NCBI GenBank assembly: GCA_004802705.1
Contig: SGPL01000086.1
Location: 1 to 64,000, forward strand
Origin: Bondarzewia mesenterica
Taxonomy: Eukaryota; Basidiomycota; Agaricomycetes; Russulales; Bondarzewiaceae
Direction of reading: 5' to 3'
DNA: 64,000 nucleotides
Position 1 is the stretch's first letter; every line of letters starts with the position of its first letter. The translations under genes and the position numbers were made by a program. Below, in pieces: positions 39,783 to 52,497 of the stretch. The notes beneath the pieces are model-generated. The model had not been told where the DNA came from and searched no databases. It worked only from the letters and a program-made list of their open reading frames with translations.

Positions 39783-39889
39783 TGTCGACAGAAATGTCCA
39801 AAGGCATTCCGCATTCACAATCCACCTTTTACCTCTCTCAATCATCACATCGACCGCCATCAAACTACTAACAGCTTCTATCGCCAACC

Positions 39890-41018
39890 ATGCCTTCCAT
39901 TGTTGACCGCTTCTACATTCCCGATCTACTTTCTCTCTCAACGCCCTTCAAGGGCTCCACCAACCCTCACTACAAGAAGGCTGCTGCCGAGTCGAGGGCA
40001 TGGGTCAACTCTTACAATTTCTTCACCGACCGGAAACGTGCCGACTTCATTCAAGGTTGCAATGAGCTTCTCGTCTCGCACACATACCCCCACGCAGGCT
40101 ACGAGGAGTTCCGTACCTGTTGCGACTTCGTCAACCTTCTATTCGTTGTCGACGAGGTCAGCGATGACCAGAACGGTGTCGACGCACGGCAAACTGGCAA
40201 CGTCTACCTCAATGCTATGCGCGATGCCGAGTGGGACGATGGGTCGTCTTTGGCTCGGATGACAAAGGAGTAAGCTTATGTCTCGATTCAATACCACTGT
40301 GGGCGACCATCTAACGTCGCCCCAACACTTAGATTCCGAGCGCGCCTCCTTCGCTCGGCGGGCCCAAATTCCTTCCGCCGTTTCCTCAAGCACAGTGCGG
40401 ACTATATCGACTGTGTAGCAAAAGAGGCGGAATATCGTGAGCGCGGCGTGGTCCTCGACGAAGCATCTTTCAGGGATCTTCGACGGGAGAACAGCGCGAT
40501 TCGTCTATGCTTCGGTCTGTTTGAATCCACCCTCGGTATCGACCTTCCGGACAAGGTCTTCGAGGATCCCGTCTTCTCCGACCTATACTTTGCGGCCGCA
40601 GATATGGTCTGTTGGGCGAATGTGAGTCGCTTGTCCCGTCTCACCCTGTTTCCACGGCTAATTCGCCTTTGCTCCTCAGGACGTTTATTCCTACAGAATG
40701 GAGGTTGCGAAAGGCCATATTGGCAACAATATCGTCACAGTGCTCATGAGATCTAGGGGTTCCGACCTTCAGAGCACCAGCGACTACGTTGGGGAGTATT
40801 ACAAGGAGTTGATGGAGCGGTACCTCGCCGACAAGCCACGTCTTCGCTCATTTGGTCCCGAACTCGACGCCGACGTCGCGCTCTACATACGGGCAATGGA
40901 GAACTGGCCTATCGGCAACTTGGAGTGGAGTTTTGAGACTTTCCGTTACTTCGGTCCTCGACACGATGAGGTGAAGCGTACGCGCTTGGTACTCCTCCAG
41001 CCTCCTTGTGAGGATTGA
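39890..41018 (+). CDS. sesquiterpene synthase (class I terpene cyclase)
   Basis: Cyclises farnesyl diphosphate to a sesquiterpene hydrocarbon or alcohol. Three exons encode about 335 residues, the usual size of basidiomycete enzymes. It starts [20 protein letters not shown]. The metal-binding aspartate-rich motif is in [18 protein letters not shown] (DEVSD, about 40143). The NSE/DTE triad is in [20 protein letters not shown] (about 40680, created by splicing), with a conserved GNNIVTVLM after it. C-terminal [19 protein letters not shown] corresponds to the conserved region near the RY motif. The stop is TGA 41016-41018. The product cannot be predicted from motifs alone. The neighbour is mevalonate kinase, which works upstream in the same precursor pathway. 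Confidence 0.93.
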
Positions 41019-41834
41019 TCGCCTTGTTCGTTTACCCTCTTCTACCTTCTACCGGACTAGTGCTGACTGACGTTTCTGAAACACAGATGTTTGCTGTCAG
41101 CACGAGAGGTTGCCCACTCTTGCTGCCCTCGATCCACCCCCATCCAGACCAGCTAATTGCCGTTACGGAACATCGACATGCTTGCCGGTGGTAATACAAT
41201 AATTCGATACAATAATAGACTCTAGATTATACATTTTACATGTTCGGACCAGTGCTCTATATGTTCTTCCGGATTGCACTTATGCATAGCTTTACGCTCC
41301 CGCTATCTCAGCAGCGTTTTACTGTCCCCTTGTGCATGATCCGCGCCACCGTGAAGTTCGCAATACCCTGCTCACCGTATTCCGTTCCGATTACATTCAA
41401 TCACTACGAGACTCGGTCACCAATCTATTCAATCACATTGATGATATAGCCCCATCTGGCGTTGATATCTAAGGGTAGCTTTGATATGCAGCTCTGGAAA
41501 GATCGAGTACCACATAGAACGAATTGATCTAGAGTTCTAGAGCATTCACCTAAACATTCATACATGCCAAAGGACAAGTTATCTGTCCATCCACAACTAG
41601 TCTACCGTGTACCGCGAGGATCGCATCGATACAACTAGACAATTCAATGACGATGGCAGATCTGCAGCCATACAATGGAGAGTGCACCATAAGCGACATA
41701 GTTTCAAAATGACATACGGCGCGTTGCCAATCCACGTTGACGTACTCAATCATAATGCATGCAACAGTAATAAAGCCCTAATAATACATCTATATTTACC
41801 TCGCTTCCCGTTCACATCTCCCCATGCGATTGCA
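41019..41834. other. convergent 3' region, terpene synthase / mevalonate kinase
   Basis: About 800 bases between the two stop codons. Only short frames, none recognised; AT-rich 3' flanking sequence. Confidence 0.55.
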
Positions 41835-44800
41835 TCAGACGTACAACCACTTACCTCTCGCTTCGGCCCAATCAGACAGCTGTTCAGCACTCTTCTCTCC
41901 AAACGCTGCAAGCAACGACTCCTGATGCTCCATGAGCGCGCCATTCGCGACTTCGTCTCGGGACTCCGGTGGGGTCACCGGTCCATTGTAAGTGTCGTTA
42001 TACGAAGACAATATGCCGAGTCCACTCCCGCCCACGGAAGTAAGATATGTCTCAAATCCGTCATTAGCCAGAAGGGCCATGAGCTCATGGAGAATAGCCT
42101 CATCAACATCTGTTCCGTTGTAATAGAATCTGAGCGCTACTTGAGAAGGGTACGCTAGCGGACAACTCACCATCAGGTACGAGAGTAACGGAACAACCGC
42201 CTCCTCCTGCTCCTGTTAGCTTCGTGCTGAGAGAGTACGGGTGTTTGGCGGTCTTCGCCCTGATAGATTCCAATACAGGGTGAGATACGCCCAAAGTGAC
42301 TAGGTGAGCATGATTCTCATTGATCAAGGCCTATCAGAGCGCGTGAGACAGAACCGCCTCATCAAGAACTTTAACCAGAATAGACCTACCGCGAGCGCCG
42401 AAAGGAGCGAGCGTCGGTCGAGCTCAGTATCCAGCAGCGCACGGCGAGCTTCATCGGTAATGCTCTGGATTGCATCCAATATATGATTCACGATTGCCGG
42501 CTCCTGTAAGATTTCCCAATGCATCGTCAAGCCAGACAATCCATGATACCAGTATACTGGGACGGGATCACGAGCTTACCTTAAGTTTCTTTTCAGCCAC
42601 ACCGGCAACGAGCCGCTTGGTATCTCGTGGTACCTTCGAGTCCGTGAGCAAAAAGCGAAGAGACTTGAACCTGTGGCGTTCCCACATCACGTATTAGCAC
42701 CGATAAGGGGCAAGACACGGAGAAATGACAACTAGCACTCACCCATGGATGGCTTCCATTCCTCCCTTGTTGCGGGGGAACCCGTGACGAGTGTACGCCA
42801 GGGCGCCGCCATAGACGGAAACAGAATTGTCCACTCCACTGGGATTTCCATGGAGGATTTTCTCCCCCACAAAAGCCCACCGGTTGATTTCCTCAGCAAT
42901 ATCGGACGGAATGGCATGACGACCTTGGTGAGAGACGTGTATGTGACCCGGGTCGTTTGCATCAGGCTCTCGAGTTGGGGGCGGGAGCGGGGGAAGGGAA
43001 ACACGCTGGTGCAGAAGGAGTAAAGCCGATGCTATACAAACAGAAAAGGATGCCGAAGATCCGAGGCCTGCACCGACGGGCAAGGTCGATCTCAGAGAAA
43101 CGCCAAACGACGGCCTTATAGAAAATCATAAACGGTTAGCACGCAAGAACGGAAGATCAGCAAGTTCCTGTCCCCACCTCTCACCACCGTGCGCCATTAC
43201 CATGTATAGGTACAAGAACGCGACTGCCGCCATCTTCGCGTTTGGATTAGACTCGATAGTATCGGGCAAGGCCCTCTTTGAGATAGCGTCCACCAATCTC
43301 AGATCTAAAAGTTCCGGATGTTCATCCCCTACTCCAACAGACGTAGCGGCATCCCACGGAAGATCATCCAAAACCCATTCATGTCTAAAGTCTCCGATGT
43401 CTGCAAAATGGATATCGATCTTGCCATCATGCCGAGGAGATGTGAGTCCGTAGCAACGTAGGTCCACTGATGCCGCCACCGCAGTCTACACCAAAAACGA
43501 ACGGGAAAAACAAGAAGAAATTAAGAATTGTCAGGGTCGGGTTCCGCGCTCGGAATTACAAGCCGGGATGAATCTCGGCCCGGATTGAATTCCACACTCA
43601 CCACACCGTGCACCACAGCATGCTCTCCAAAAAGGATGACCTTGCCCGGAGCAGACACGAACCACTCCCGATTTTCCAATGGCCTCTTGTTCTCATTGAA
43701 CGCCAATTTCTCCACCGCACGGCTAATTGAGGTACCCTCCGTCAATGTGGCTCTAACGAACTGCTGCTGATCGGCCCCCGCAGATACGGTAATTGCACCC
43801 GCCTCGAGCAACGCACGCTCAAGATCGTCAATAAGGTCCGTAGGATCTTCAATACCAACACACAGGCGAATGAGGTCCTCCGGTAGCCCGCGAGCGGCCC
43901 TCGTAGCAGCGTCGATCGAGGCATGCCTAATGCCAAACACAAATCAGAAAAAGCACAAAAACGCCCCACGGCGCCGAATGGCGAGCGAAGCATAAGACGA
44001 GACTCACGACATGACACAAGGCATGCTGATCAGCGAATTGACGCAGCCGAAACTAACACTGATCCCCCACAGCCGCGTCGCGCCGACGATGCGCTCGCTC
44101 ATGGCTTTATCCCCCGTCGTGAAGCTCAGCACCGCGCCGTAGCCGTCGGCAATGCGCTCGTGCACCTCCCTCCCGGGATGGTTTGCCAATCCCGGGTAAT
44201 TCACTTTGAAGCCGAGACGGTCGAGCATGGCTGCGACGTTCATGGCCGTCGTCTGCTGCCTGTCCATTCTGATGGCGAGCGTCTTGACGCCACGCAGGAG
44301 GAGGAAGCAATCGAAGGGCGTCAGCGCGTTTCCGATGGAGTTAATCACGAACGCCATTTGCTGCAAATGCAGGAACTCAAATCAGTACGATATACACCAC
44401 TGCTATTGTCGCGATGCCTGACTGACCTTAGCGAGGTCGTCCCGATTGCAGGCAATGATCCCTGCCATAAGATCATGATGTCCACTCAAGTACTTGGTCG
44501 CACTATCGTACACGATATCCGCACCATGCTCGAGTGGCCTCTGCAGGTACGGACTCATCATCGTATTATCGACCACGATGATTGCGTTAGGCGCGCGTTC
44601 CTTAACGTCCGCCGCGATGGTTGCCAAATCCGCAATTTTCAGCAATGGGTTCGTCGGACTTTCCAGGAGCACCATGGCGGTCCTGCCTGCCTTTATATGC
44701 TCGTGGAGCGCTTCGGGATTGGTGGTATCGACGTGGTGAACAATGACACCAACGTGAGTCCTGAGGTAGGTTAAAAGGCGATTGGTTCCACCGTAGAGAT

Positions 44801-45381
44801 CGTCGCCGGCAATGACCTCGTCTCCGGGCTTGAGGAGGCGGAGAATCACGTCTAAAGCGGCCATGCCAGAAGAGACTGCGAAGGCATGTGATGCGGAGGA
44901 AATCTTGGCGATGTGGTGTTCTACAAAGCCACGATATCAATAAACAAGTTCCACAGATGAGGGAATCAAAGAGAAGAGATGGTGTATTGGATTCAAGCAT
45001 GCAACAGACTTCGTTTGTGGTACAGCCGAAATAATAGACTGCATAACATTCCTGTAGTCACGGAGAACAATGACGGACGGAAGGACGTCTGACATTGGAC
45101 CCCCCCCTCCCCAATATTCCCCGCAGAGACTATGAAAGACTGCACTCACCCAAATGAGTTCTCGTCGGGTTTCCGCTCCTCGAGTAGTCATACTCCCCAC
45201 CGATACCCTTGAATGTAGATGACTGGTAGATCGGCACAGAGCTAGACCCATACTGGTCCTTCTGGTCCGGATTTTCAACCGTCGCACAGAGGGTCGCGAA
45301 GCGGTAGGGCTGGCGAGGACGATAAGGTGACTCGGGCTCGGGAGTGGGCAGGTCGTGCCCCGGTATAAGGGTGCCCTTCAT
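41835..45381 (-). CDS. putative fused cystathionine beta-lyase / mevalonate kinase
   Basis: Two enzymes appear in one gene. The N-terminal half (45381 to about 43791) starts MKGTLIPGHDLPTPEPESPY and is a PLP enzyme of trans-sulfuration: SSVPIYQSSTFKGIGGEYDY, YDYSRSGNPTR, PLP-lysine block YDSATKYLSGHHDLMAG, SMPCVMSHASIDAATR and DLIRLCVGIEDPTDLIDDLE. It converts cystathionine to homocysteine. After a 41-residue linker with no Met or stop (43668-43790), mevalonate kinase follows: SAPGKVILFGEHAVVHG, LPVGAGLGSSASFSVC, GNPSGVDNSVSVYGG, KLTGAGGGGCSVTLVPD and the end ARGKWLYV (stop 41835-41837). It phosphorylates mevalonate. The junction exon is open through both domains. A separate kinase start codon was not found. 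Transcript evidence is needed to exclude alternative splicing; each enzyme identity is firm. Confidence 0.85.
43668..43790 (-). other. 41-codon in-frame linker joining the two enzyme domains
   Basis: Reading the minus strand, the last lyase-like residues EAGAI are followed by 41 codons (TVSAGADQQQFVRATLTEGT...) and then EWFVSAPGKVILFGEH of mevalonate kinase. There is no stop and no in-frame ATG. The only ATG in the linker (minus strand, 43694-43696) is out of frame. Confidence 0.8.
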
Positions 45382-45635
45382 CTTTCAGTCTATGAGATGG
45401 GAATTAAAGCAGGAGCACAGGAAAGATATTCCAATATTTACGGCGCAAGGTCAGGAAGTAATGTAAGAAAGCAAAGGGTGAAGAAATGAGACGATTTCGA
45501 AGAGTTTGGGAAGAAGGATGACCGTGAGACAGTATGGCGAGCTCAGTTTCGCAACAGCCTATGAATGTGATCGGAGTCTGCTTCGCTTTGCTTTATACTG
45601 TTCGCTGCTTGCTCGGCCGATGATTACGGGGGCTG
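45382..45635. promoter_or_regulatory. divergent promoter, lyase-kinase gene / ZNHIT1
   Basis: About 254 bases between divergent start codons. No strong TATA box is seen on either strand. Confidence 0.5.
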
Positions 45636-46366
45636 ATGGCTCCTCGACGACACCAGCGTCTGTGATTTCTAGTTATCTTCTGCGGGGGAGGTTTGTCATT
45701 CATCATATGATTCGTGTTTTTCTTGTTTTCCGTTTACAGCAGCGAGGCAGTCTCAATCTGTCGCGAAGCCACCCGTTGGCTCAGAGGTAGTTTCAAAGCG
45801 CACGAAGAGACACCTCGACGAGCTCGAGGTACGTCATCCGTCGTTCTCTCTCTGTATTATCTCTGACCACTTTGTCTTTGGACGTTCAGAGATCTAACTA
45901 TGCAGAACCGTCGGGTTTGTACGCGGGCGTAGAAGATGACGAAGAAGAGACTGGGAAGACTGCCAAGGGCCGTGCTCGGCAGACCATCTCGGACAAGCGC
46001 AACATCAGCGCTGGCGGGCCGGGAGCGAAGCGCAAAAAGTCGACAATGAACGTTCGAACTGCCATTCTATATCGGAAGAGGTTGGCGGAGTTAATAGAGG
46101 AGTCGGTGTGTGTTCCCGTATAAAAATCTGCTCTGCACTTCACTGATTATCACATTTGTTCTGAATAGCGAATAGCGGACTTTCCGGCGACTGTGCCAAC
46201 GTATCTGACCGCTGCAGCCGCTCCTCCCAAGGAACCTCCACGCATGCTCTGCTCGGTGTGTGGCTACTGGGGACGATACAAATGCAAAAAGTGCGCGATG
46301 CCATATTGCGACTTGAACTGCCAGGGAGTACACGACGAGACGAGATGCGAGAGGCGTGTGATATGA
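45636..46366 (+). CDS. ZNHIT1/Vps71-like HIT zinc-finger protein (SWR1 complex)
   Basis: A subunit of the SWR1 chromatin remodeller that exchanges H2A.Z. The body reads KRTKRHLDELE, then RSNYAEPSGLYAGVEDDEEE and STMNVRTAILYRKRLAELIE. The C-terminal HIT finger begins RMLCSVCGYWGRYKCKKC and continues MPYCDLNCQGVHDETRC, giving the full Cys/His ligand set, with stop TGA 46364-46366. I placed the start at ATG 45636, with a first intron (GTCTGT...TTTACAG) joining MAPRRHQ to PARQSQSVAKPPVGSEV. An ATG at 45620 in another frame is the alternative. The 5' exon is uncertain; the identity is firm. Confidence 0.87.
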
Positions 46367-46972
46367 TGGTAGGCTTCATTTTCTGGTCGTTTCGTACGAC
46401 CGACGTAGGATGTACGATACATTTTCAGCAGCACCTAACCTCATCCAATAGCCCCTAACCTTGGCTGCATTAAACCGACGATCTCGGGCCTTGCCTCCCC
46501 CCTCGCAGATGGTACGATCTGTTCAGAGGTTATCTTGAAAGCCATATGTAATGCGCTCCAGCATAACGGAGTCTGCACCAGATTCAAGTTCGAAGTACTG
46601 TGCCTCTATCTAATCTCGAATTCAACGAAGCCGGCTATCGTTACATTCTCCGAGAAGATTTGTGAATCGCGTTTCTAACTTTGTGACCGATTATGACATG
46701 CGAGATCATGACACTCGTTATGGGCTTCTCGAGTTTTTGTGAGCGTACTATGTCTTGTCATTTCGGCCGTAACAATTGTAAAAACTCGGCCGGTTTGACT
46801 GGTTGAAACGCGAAACGCGATTTCATTGGCCGAGGTTGAGGAAGGAAAGAACGTGAGCGGCGATTGCCGAATACATGACTCGAAGATTTGCCCTTTGATT
46901 TCTCTTCATCCACTAGAATTCCTTCCTTTCTCTCAACGTTCACTTTCCTCACCTCTCTCACAACCAAAAGAA
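46367..46972. other. intergenic, ZNHIT1 3' flank and homocitrate synthase promoter
   Basis: About 600 bases with no open gene. A pyrimidine-rich stretch (about 46893-46965) just before the homocitrate synthase start is promoter-like. Confidence 0.5.
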
Positions 46973-48809
<1,837 letters not shown>

Positions 48810-49823
48810 GGCACCTGGGCCCCCGTCTCTCTCTCTCTTTTTCTATCGCCCTGTCACCCTGTCGCCCTGTCATTCCCTCATCCCGTTTCTTGAGATGTTT
48901 TTCGCGCATTCTGGACGCACACTCGCATTATACTTGTTGCATCTTCCCATACCTCACTGTCCGCATCCTCGGTCTTTACCACCTCTTTGCCATGCAAAAA
49001 AGCCGGCGTGCAGCTGGTCCGTCCACCCTTTAATCCATCCATCGTCGGCGCAGACCCGATACCACGTCCCAATGCACCACCATCACCCCTTCTTTCTTTC
49101 TCCGTCGTCTGTCGTTCATGATTCCCGCGTGTACACTACAGAATTCCCACACCCTCCGTGCGTCGTCGTCGATGCGGGGTTCCCCGTCGCCAACTGCGTT
49201 TTCTTTGTAAAAGTACGTCAACGTTTTCGTTTGAGATCCAAAATAGAAGAAGAGCGTTGGAGGTCGCGCGGCTTTTCTTTTTTTTTCTGTCGGAGTGAGA
49301 CGAACTTCAGGAATCGGTTGTCGGGCGCACAGAAGATGCGCGAGGACGTGCACCACCCGACTGCGACTCGATGATCGATCAAGTGCGACGGGGTCGATCG
49401 CGATGCGACGGCAATGTATTAAACTGGTACTAGCTAGTACTCTACAGTAGTGGGGCGGGGGAGGGGAGGTAGTGATACAGACGGCCTACGGTGATGAGTT
49501 ATGTAGCAAGACGCGAAGAACGAAGAGGAGAAGGGGTGTCCGTGAAAGGCGTGAAGAGATTCGTCAGTTGCTTGGATGATGGGGAGAAGTCCGTGAGCGC
49601 GTTATGGAAGTATGGACAATGGAGAAATTTCGAGAGGATTAAAAAGTTCGTGATGAGTCGTGAAGCCAGGTGTCTGTCCTCGAGCTCCGCCTGTCCATGC
49701 ATGTTTTCTTGTTTCGATTCGATTCGATTCGTCAGTAGAGTAACCCATCATCCATCCATCGAGGCCGATCAGAGTTGATCAGCGATCAGTCGCCGGGATG
49801 GAAGGCTGGATTGTCGAAGGGGT
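48810..49823. other. intergenic, no gene recognised
   Basis: About 1 kb between the convergent ends of homocitrate synthase and Kre9-like gene A. The first part is a CT-rich 3' flank (CTCTCTCTCTTTTTC at about 48827). Short frames (49491-49778 and others) lack motifs. Confidence 0.55.
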
Positions 49824-50416
49824 TCAGTCGGTGATGGTGAACCTCGGGCTGAAGTTGCCCGAATCGCCGAACACTGCGCGAGCGAGTCAAGTCAGTCAAC
49901 CAGATCCATCCATAAAAAGGGAGATGTGGGTACGCACGGACGATGGAATAGTCGATGCCTGGGACGACGTCGGGAACTTGGACTTCGATGCGCCCGAGGA
50001 GGATGCTGAAGCCCGAGGCGAGGGTATCTGTTCGCCGTGGCGGAAGGCACGTTCAACGGGGCTGATCGCAGGAGTACGGTAGGGCAGTGCTCACGGTTCA
50101 TATCGGTCAGCTCGCCCTTCCTCAGGTAGATGCTTCCAATAGAGTTCGTGATCTGCGCGGGTGGGTTGGAGACGTCCCTAGAGAAAGAACGTCAAGTCAA
50201 CACCGGGTGCCGCAGGCGGACGAGGAGGGCTGTGCTGGCGTACCAGGTGACATTGTGGTGGTTCCCGACTTTCCAGACGGTGCCGCGGTGGGGGTAGAGC
50301 ACGGCGGGGACGTAGACGTCACGGGGAACGAGGGCGACGGGGGCGGCAGCGACGAGGGCGAAGAGGGAGACGAGGAAGAGGAGGGTGAAGTGGGCGAGGG
50401 TGTTCGTGAACTTCAT
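49824..50416 (-). CDS. secreted Kre9/Knh1-like protein, copy A
   Basis: A small secreted protein with a Kre9/Knh1 N-terminal-like domain, a family linked to cell-wall beta-1,6-glucan and often GPI-anchored; no anchor signal is seen here. The signal peptide starts MKFTNTLAHFTLLFLVSLFA. The mature start is DVYVPAVLYPHRGTVWKVG, then NHHNVTW. After an intron come DVSNPPAQITNSIGSIYLRK, then DTLASGFSILLGRIEVQVPD and VVPGIDYSIV. The last exon is VFGDSGNFSPRFTITD with stop at 49824-49826. Three short introns, about 130-140 residues. Copy B at 52.5-53.1 kb is a tandem paralogue with the same exon layout and core promoter. Confidence 0.87.
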
Positions 50417-50515
50417 CGTGATGGTCGTTTGATTGTTGTTCGAACAGGGAGACTGGGAGTTCGTTTGATGTGGAAGAGACTGAGAGCCTGGGGAGACGAC
50501 GGCTAGGAGCTGTGT

Positions 50516-50521
50516 TTTATA
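50516..50521 (-). promoter_or_regulatory. TATA box of Kre9-like copy A
   Basis: On the minus strand, CTGCGCCCTATAAAA lies about 100 bases upstream of the start codon. The same CTGCGCCCTATAAA context stands at nearly the same distance in copy B. Confidence 0.7.
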
Positions 50522-51060
50522 GGGCGCAGGGAGTCGGGAAGGAGGAAGCCGTATGTGAGCTGAGCAGGCCGGCCCGGTCAGTTGACTGCGCCCCGCGTGA
50601 TGACTGTAGCTCGAGCGCCCTGGTTCAAGTTGCTGTGCTCCGTCTCAGAAGATAGCCCCGCCTGTACTAGCACTGCACTCGCCAAAACACCAGGGCCAAC
50701 GTGCCCGCGAACATGAGATCATAGCGGAAATGAGCTGGGACCGCTCAAGAACTTCGTGTCATGCTCTGCAGATTAATCTTCTCGCAGATTTCGCGCCTGG
50801 CCAGCGTCACATCGCACGCGAGACAACGCGATCGGGGCGCGAGATCCTGCTTCCCCGCATCGTATCTGACGTCGGCAAGCATCCAGCGTTCATCCAGCTA
50901 AGGACACGGACGTCATTCGTCCGGACATGAAATGGCCGACCCCCTCGTTCCACTTGTTCCTCGTCCGTGATTGCTTTGCATTGTTCCTTTCACGACGCCG
51001 GCCTATGTGCGCCCCTGTGAATACAGCAAGTCTCCTGGCCCGTTGCATGAATGACGGGTG
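50522..51060. other. upstream region of Kre9-like copy A
   Basis: No gene recognised. Some sequence just beyond the TATA box is shared with the matching part of copy B (GGGAGTCGGGAAGGA and nearby). Confidence 0.5.
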
Positions 51061-51540
51061 CTAATCACGACGCTTAGAAACCTTCGGTGAATCCCCGCGG
51101 GCGATAAGTGCATGCCAGGCATGAGCAGCACGTCGATAGTTGATCAAACGTATCAATGCCTCCGATGTCGGGGACCTGCATCTTGACCACATGGACGATT
51201 CGCATTGTGCATACCGTACCCACGTCCACACGACGGTGCCAACCAACCGTTTGAAAGAGTCAACAGCCTTCGGTCCAGTTTCGAGTGCTGTACTCACCAC
51301 CCCTCCCGCAGGTCCTTTGAGGAGGATCCACGTCTTCAATCAGAGTTGCAGTTTCGCCGCACGTACCTCTCCGTGCCCACGCGGGACCGACTCACCGTGC
51401 ATGATGACCAAGTTCCTTCCTGCGCAGGCCCACTCTGTCTTGTCCGTGCGCGCGAACAGCGCTTCGACCCATTCCAAGTCGTCCGCACTCGACTTCCACA
51501 CGACCAGAAGAACGCAAAGGATGATCGATGAGGGTCCACT
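51061..51540 (-). pseudogene. possible decayed third Kre9-like copy
   Basis: Minus-strand translation gives fragments reminiscent of the neighbouring family. KTWILLKGPAGG aligns with the IYLRKGELTD exon and is followed by a GTGAGTACAGCAC donor similar to copy A's GTGAGCACTGCC. Downstream, VVKMQVPDIGGID resembles RIEVQVPDVVPGID. The signal peptide and the C-terminal GDSGNFSP exon are not recognisable, and stops interrupt. About 110 bases of this segment resemble 54175-54298. Weak but consistent in order and strand. Confidence 0.4.
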
Positions 51541-51573
51541 TGTGCTCCGAGAATTCTCTTCCGGTACTTTACA

Positions 51574-51649
51574 TTAGTCTCCCTGAGGCAGAGTAGCCAC
51601 TCGTCAACGTTTCAACTTTCGTGCCTCAGGATCTTCCTATAGATCTGAT
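51574..51649. repeat. direct repeat, unit 1
   Basis: Begins TTAGTCTCCCTGAGGCAGAG and is closely repeated at 51783-51860, offset 209 bases. Confidence 0.8.
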
Positions 51650-51782
51650 TTTTGCATACGAGTCCTCCACCAACCCGTCCTCTTCATCGCAATCTCCATA
51701 ATCCAACCTGCGTCATCACGTCCGTACACAAAACGCGAGCAACAGACATTGTGGAGAGGGGAAACGAGAGCATACGTACAGG

Positions 51783-51860
51783 TTAGTCTCCCCGAGGCAG
51801 AGTAGCCACTCTTCAACGTAACCTTCGTGCATCACGATCCTCCTGTCTGATCGATCTGAT
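51783..51860. repeat. direct repeat, unit 2
   Basis: Begins TTAGTCTCCCCGAGGCAGAG; a diverged copy of 51574-51649, including shared AGTAGCCACT, TCAACGT and ending GATCTGAT. Confidence 0.8.
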
Positions 51861-52497
51861 CCTTAGTACAGGTACACGTAGCGCAGGAACCCGTTACCGT
51901 ATCAATCAATGGCCGTATTGTCAGGCAAGAGGATGCCGAGGCACTAAGATTTGGCGACTGGCTACAGTAAGTACTCTAGTGACCTCGGAGAGACTAACCG
52001 CATCCACCAAAATCAAACATCTGCGCACTCGGACCTCGAACGTGCAAAGTCAAAGCGAAGAAAGAAGATGACAAACGAAGAACAAAAACAAGGGCGCAAC
52101 GGTCCGCGGTGCGTTGTCGGAATTCGTGAGTGTCCTGATGATGATATGACAAGTTTGTGAGGCCTTTACGGAGTACGGAGAGAACGACTTCAAGGGAGCA
52201 CAAAAGTTTGTGATTGTCAAAAACCGAGCCCATACACCTGTCTATACACGCATGCTCGTTCGTTCCTTGGATTTGACTCGTCAGCACTAGAGCAATTGCC
52301 CATCCATCCGTTGATTCTGAGCACGAGCACAGTGTCAGCACTCTCGAAACTCAGACACCCCTAGCCGAAAATTCAAAACACAGAAACAGATCCAATCCAC
52401 TCGAACCCGACGACGAGTTTGATCCGTCATCAGTACTTCAGTCGTCCGAAAGGCAGGTTGAGGGCGGGGATTGGGATATGCTCGGAATAACTTGATC
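51861..52497. other. intergenic, no gene recognised
   Basis: Between the direct repeats and the 3' end of Kre9-like copy B. Short frames only. Confidence 0.5.

Larger units (their letters stand above)
36931..39889. other. 3-kb gene-poor stretch with assembly gap
   Basis: No recognisable gene on either strand; frames are short and lack family motifs. A run of undetermined bases occupies 38982-39032, preceded by a T run. The region separates the housekeeping block from the terpene synthase. The TATA box at its right end (39777-39782) belongs to the synthase. It could hold decayed repeats, but I found no terminal repeats or target duplications. Confidence 0.5.

Noticed and set aside
43500..43950. 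Two separate adjacent genes (lyase and mevalonate kinase) on the same strand
   Set aside because: No stop after the lyase and no in-frame ATG before the kinase motif in the continuous frame. Splicing of a 65-base intron could create a stop, so this is down-weighted, not excluded.
43923..44774. 283-codon plus-strand frame
   Set aside because: Fully antisense to the cystathionine beta-lyase exons with PLP motifs; composition is that of a shadow frame.
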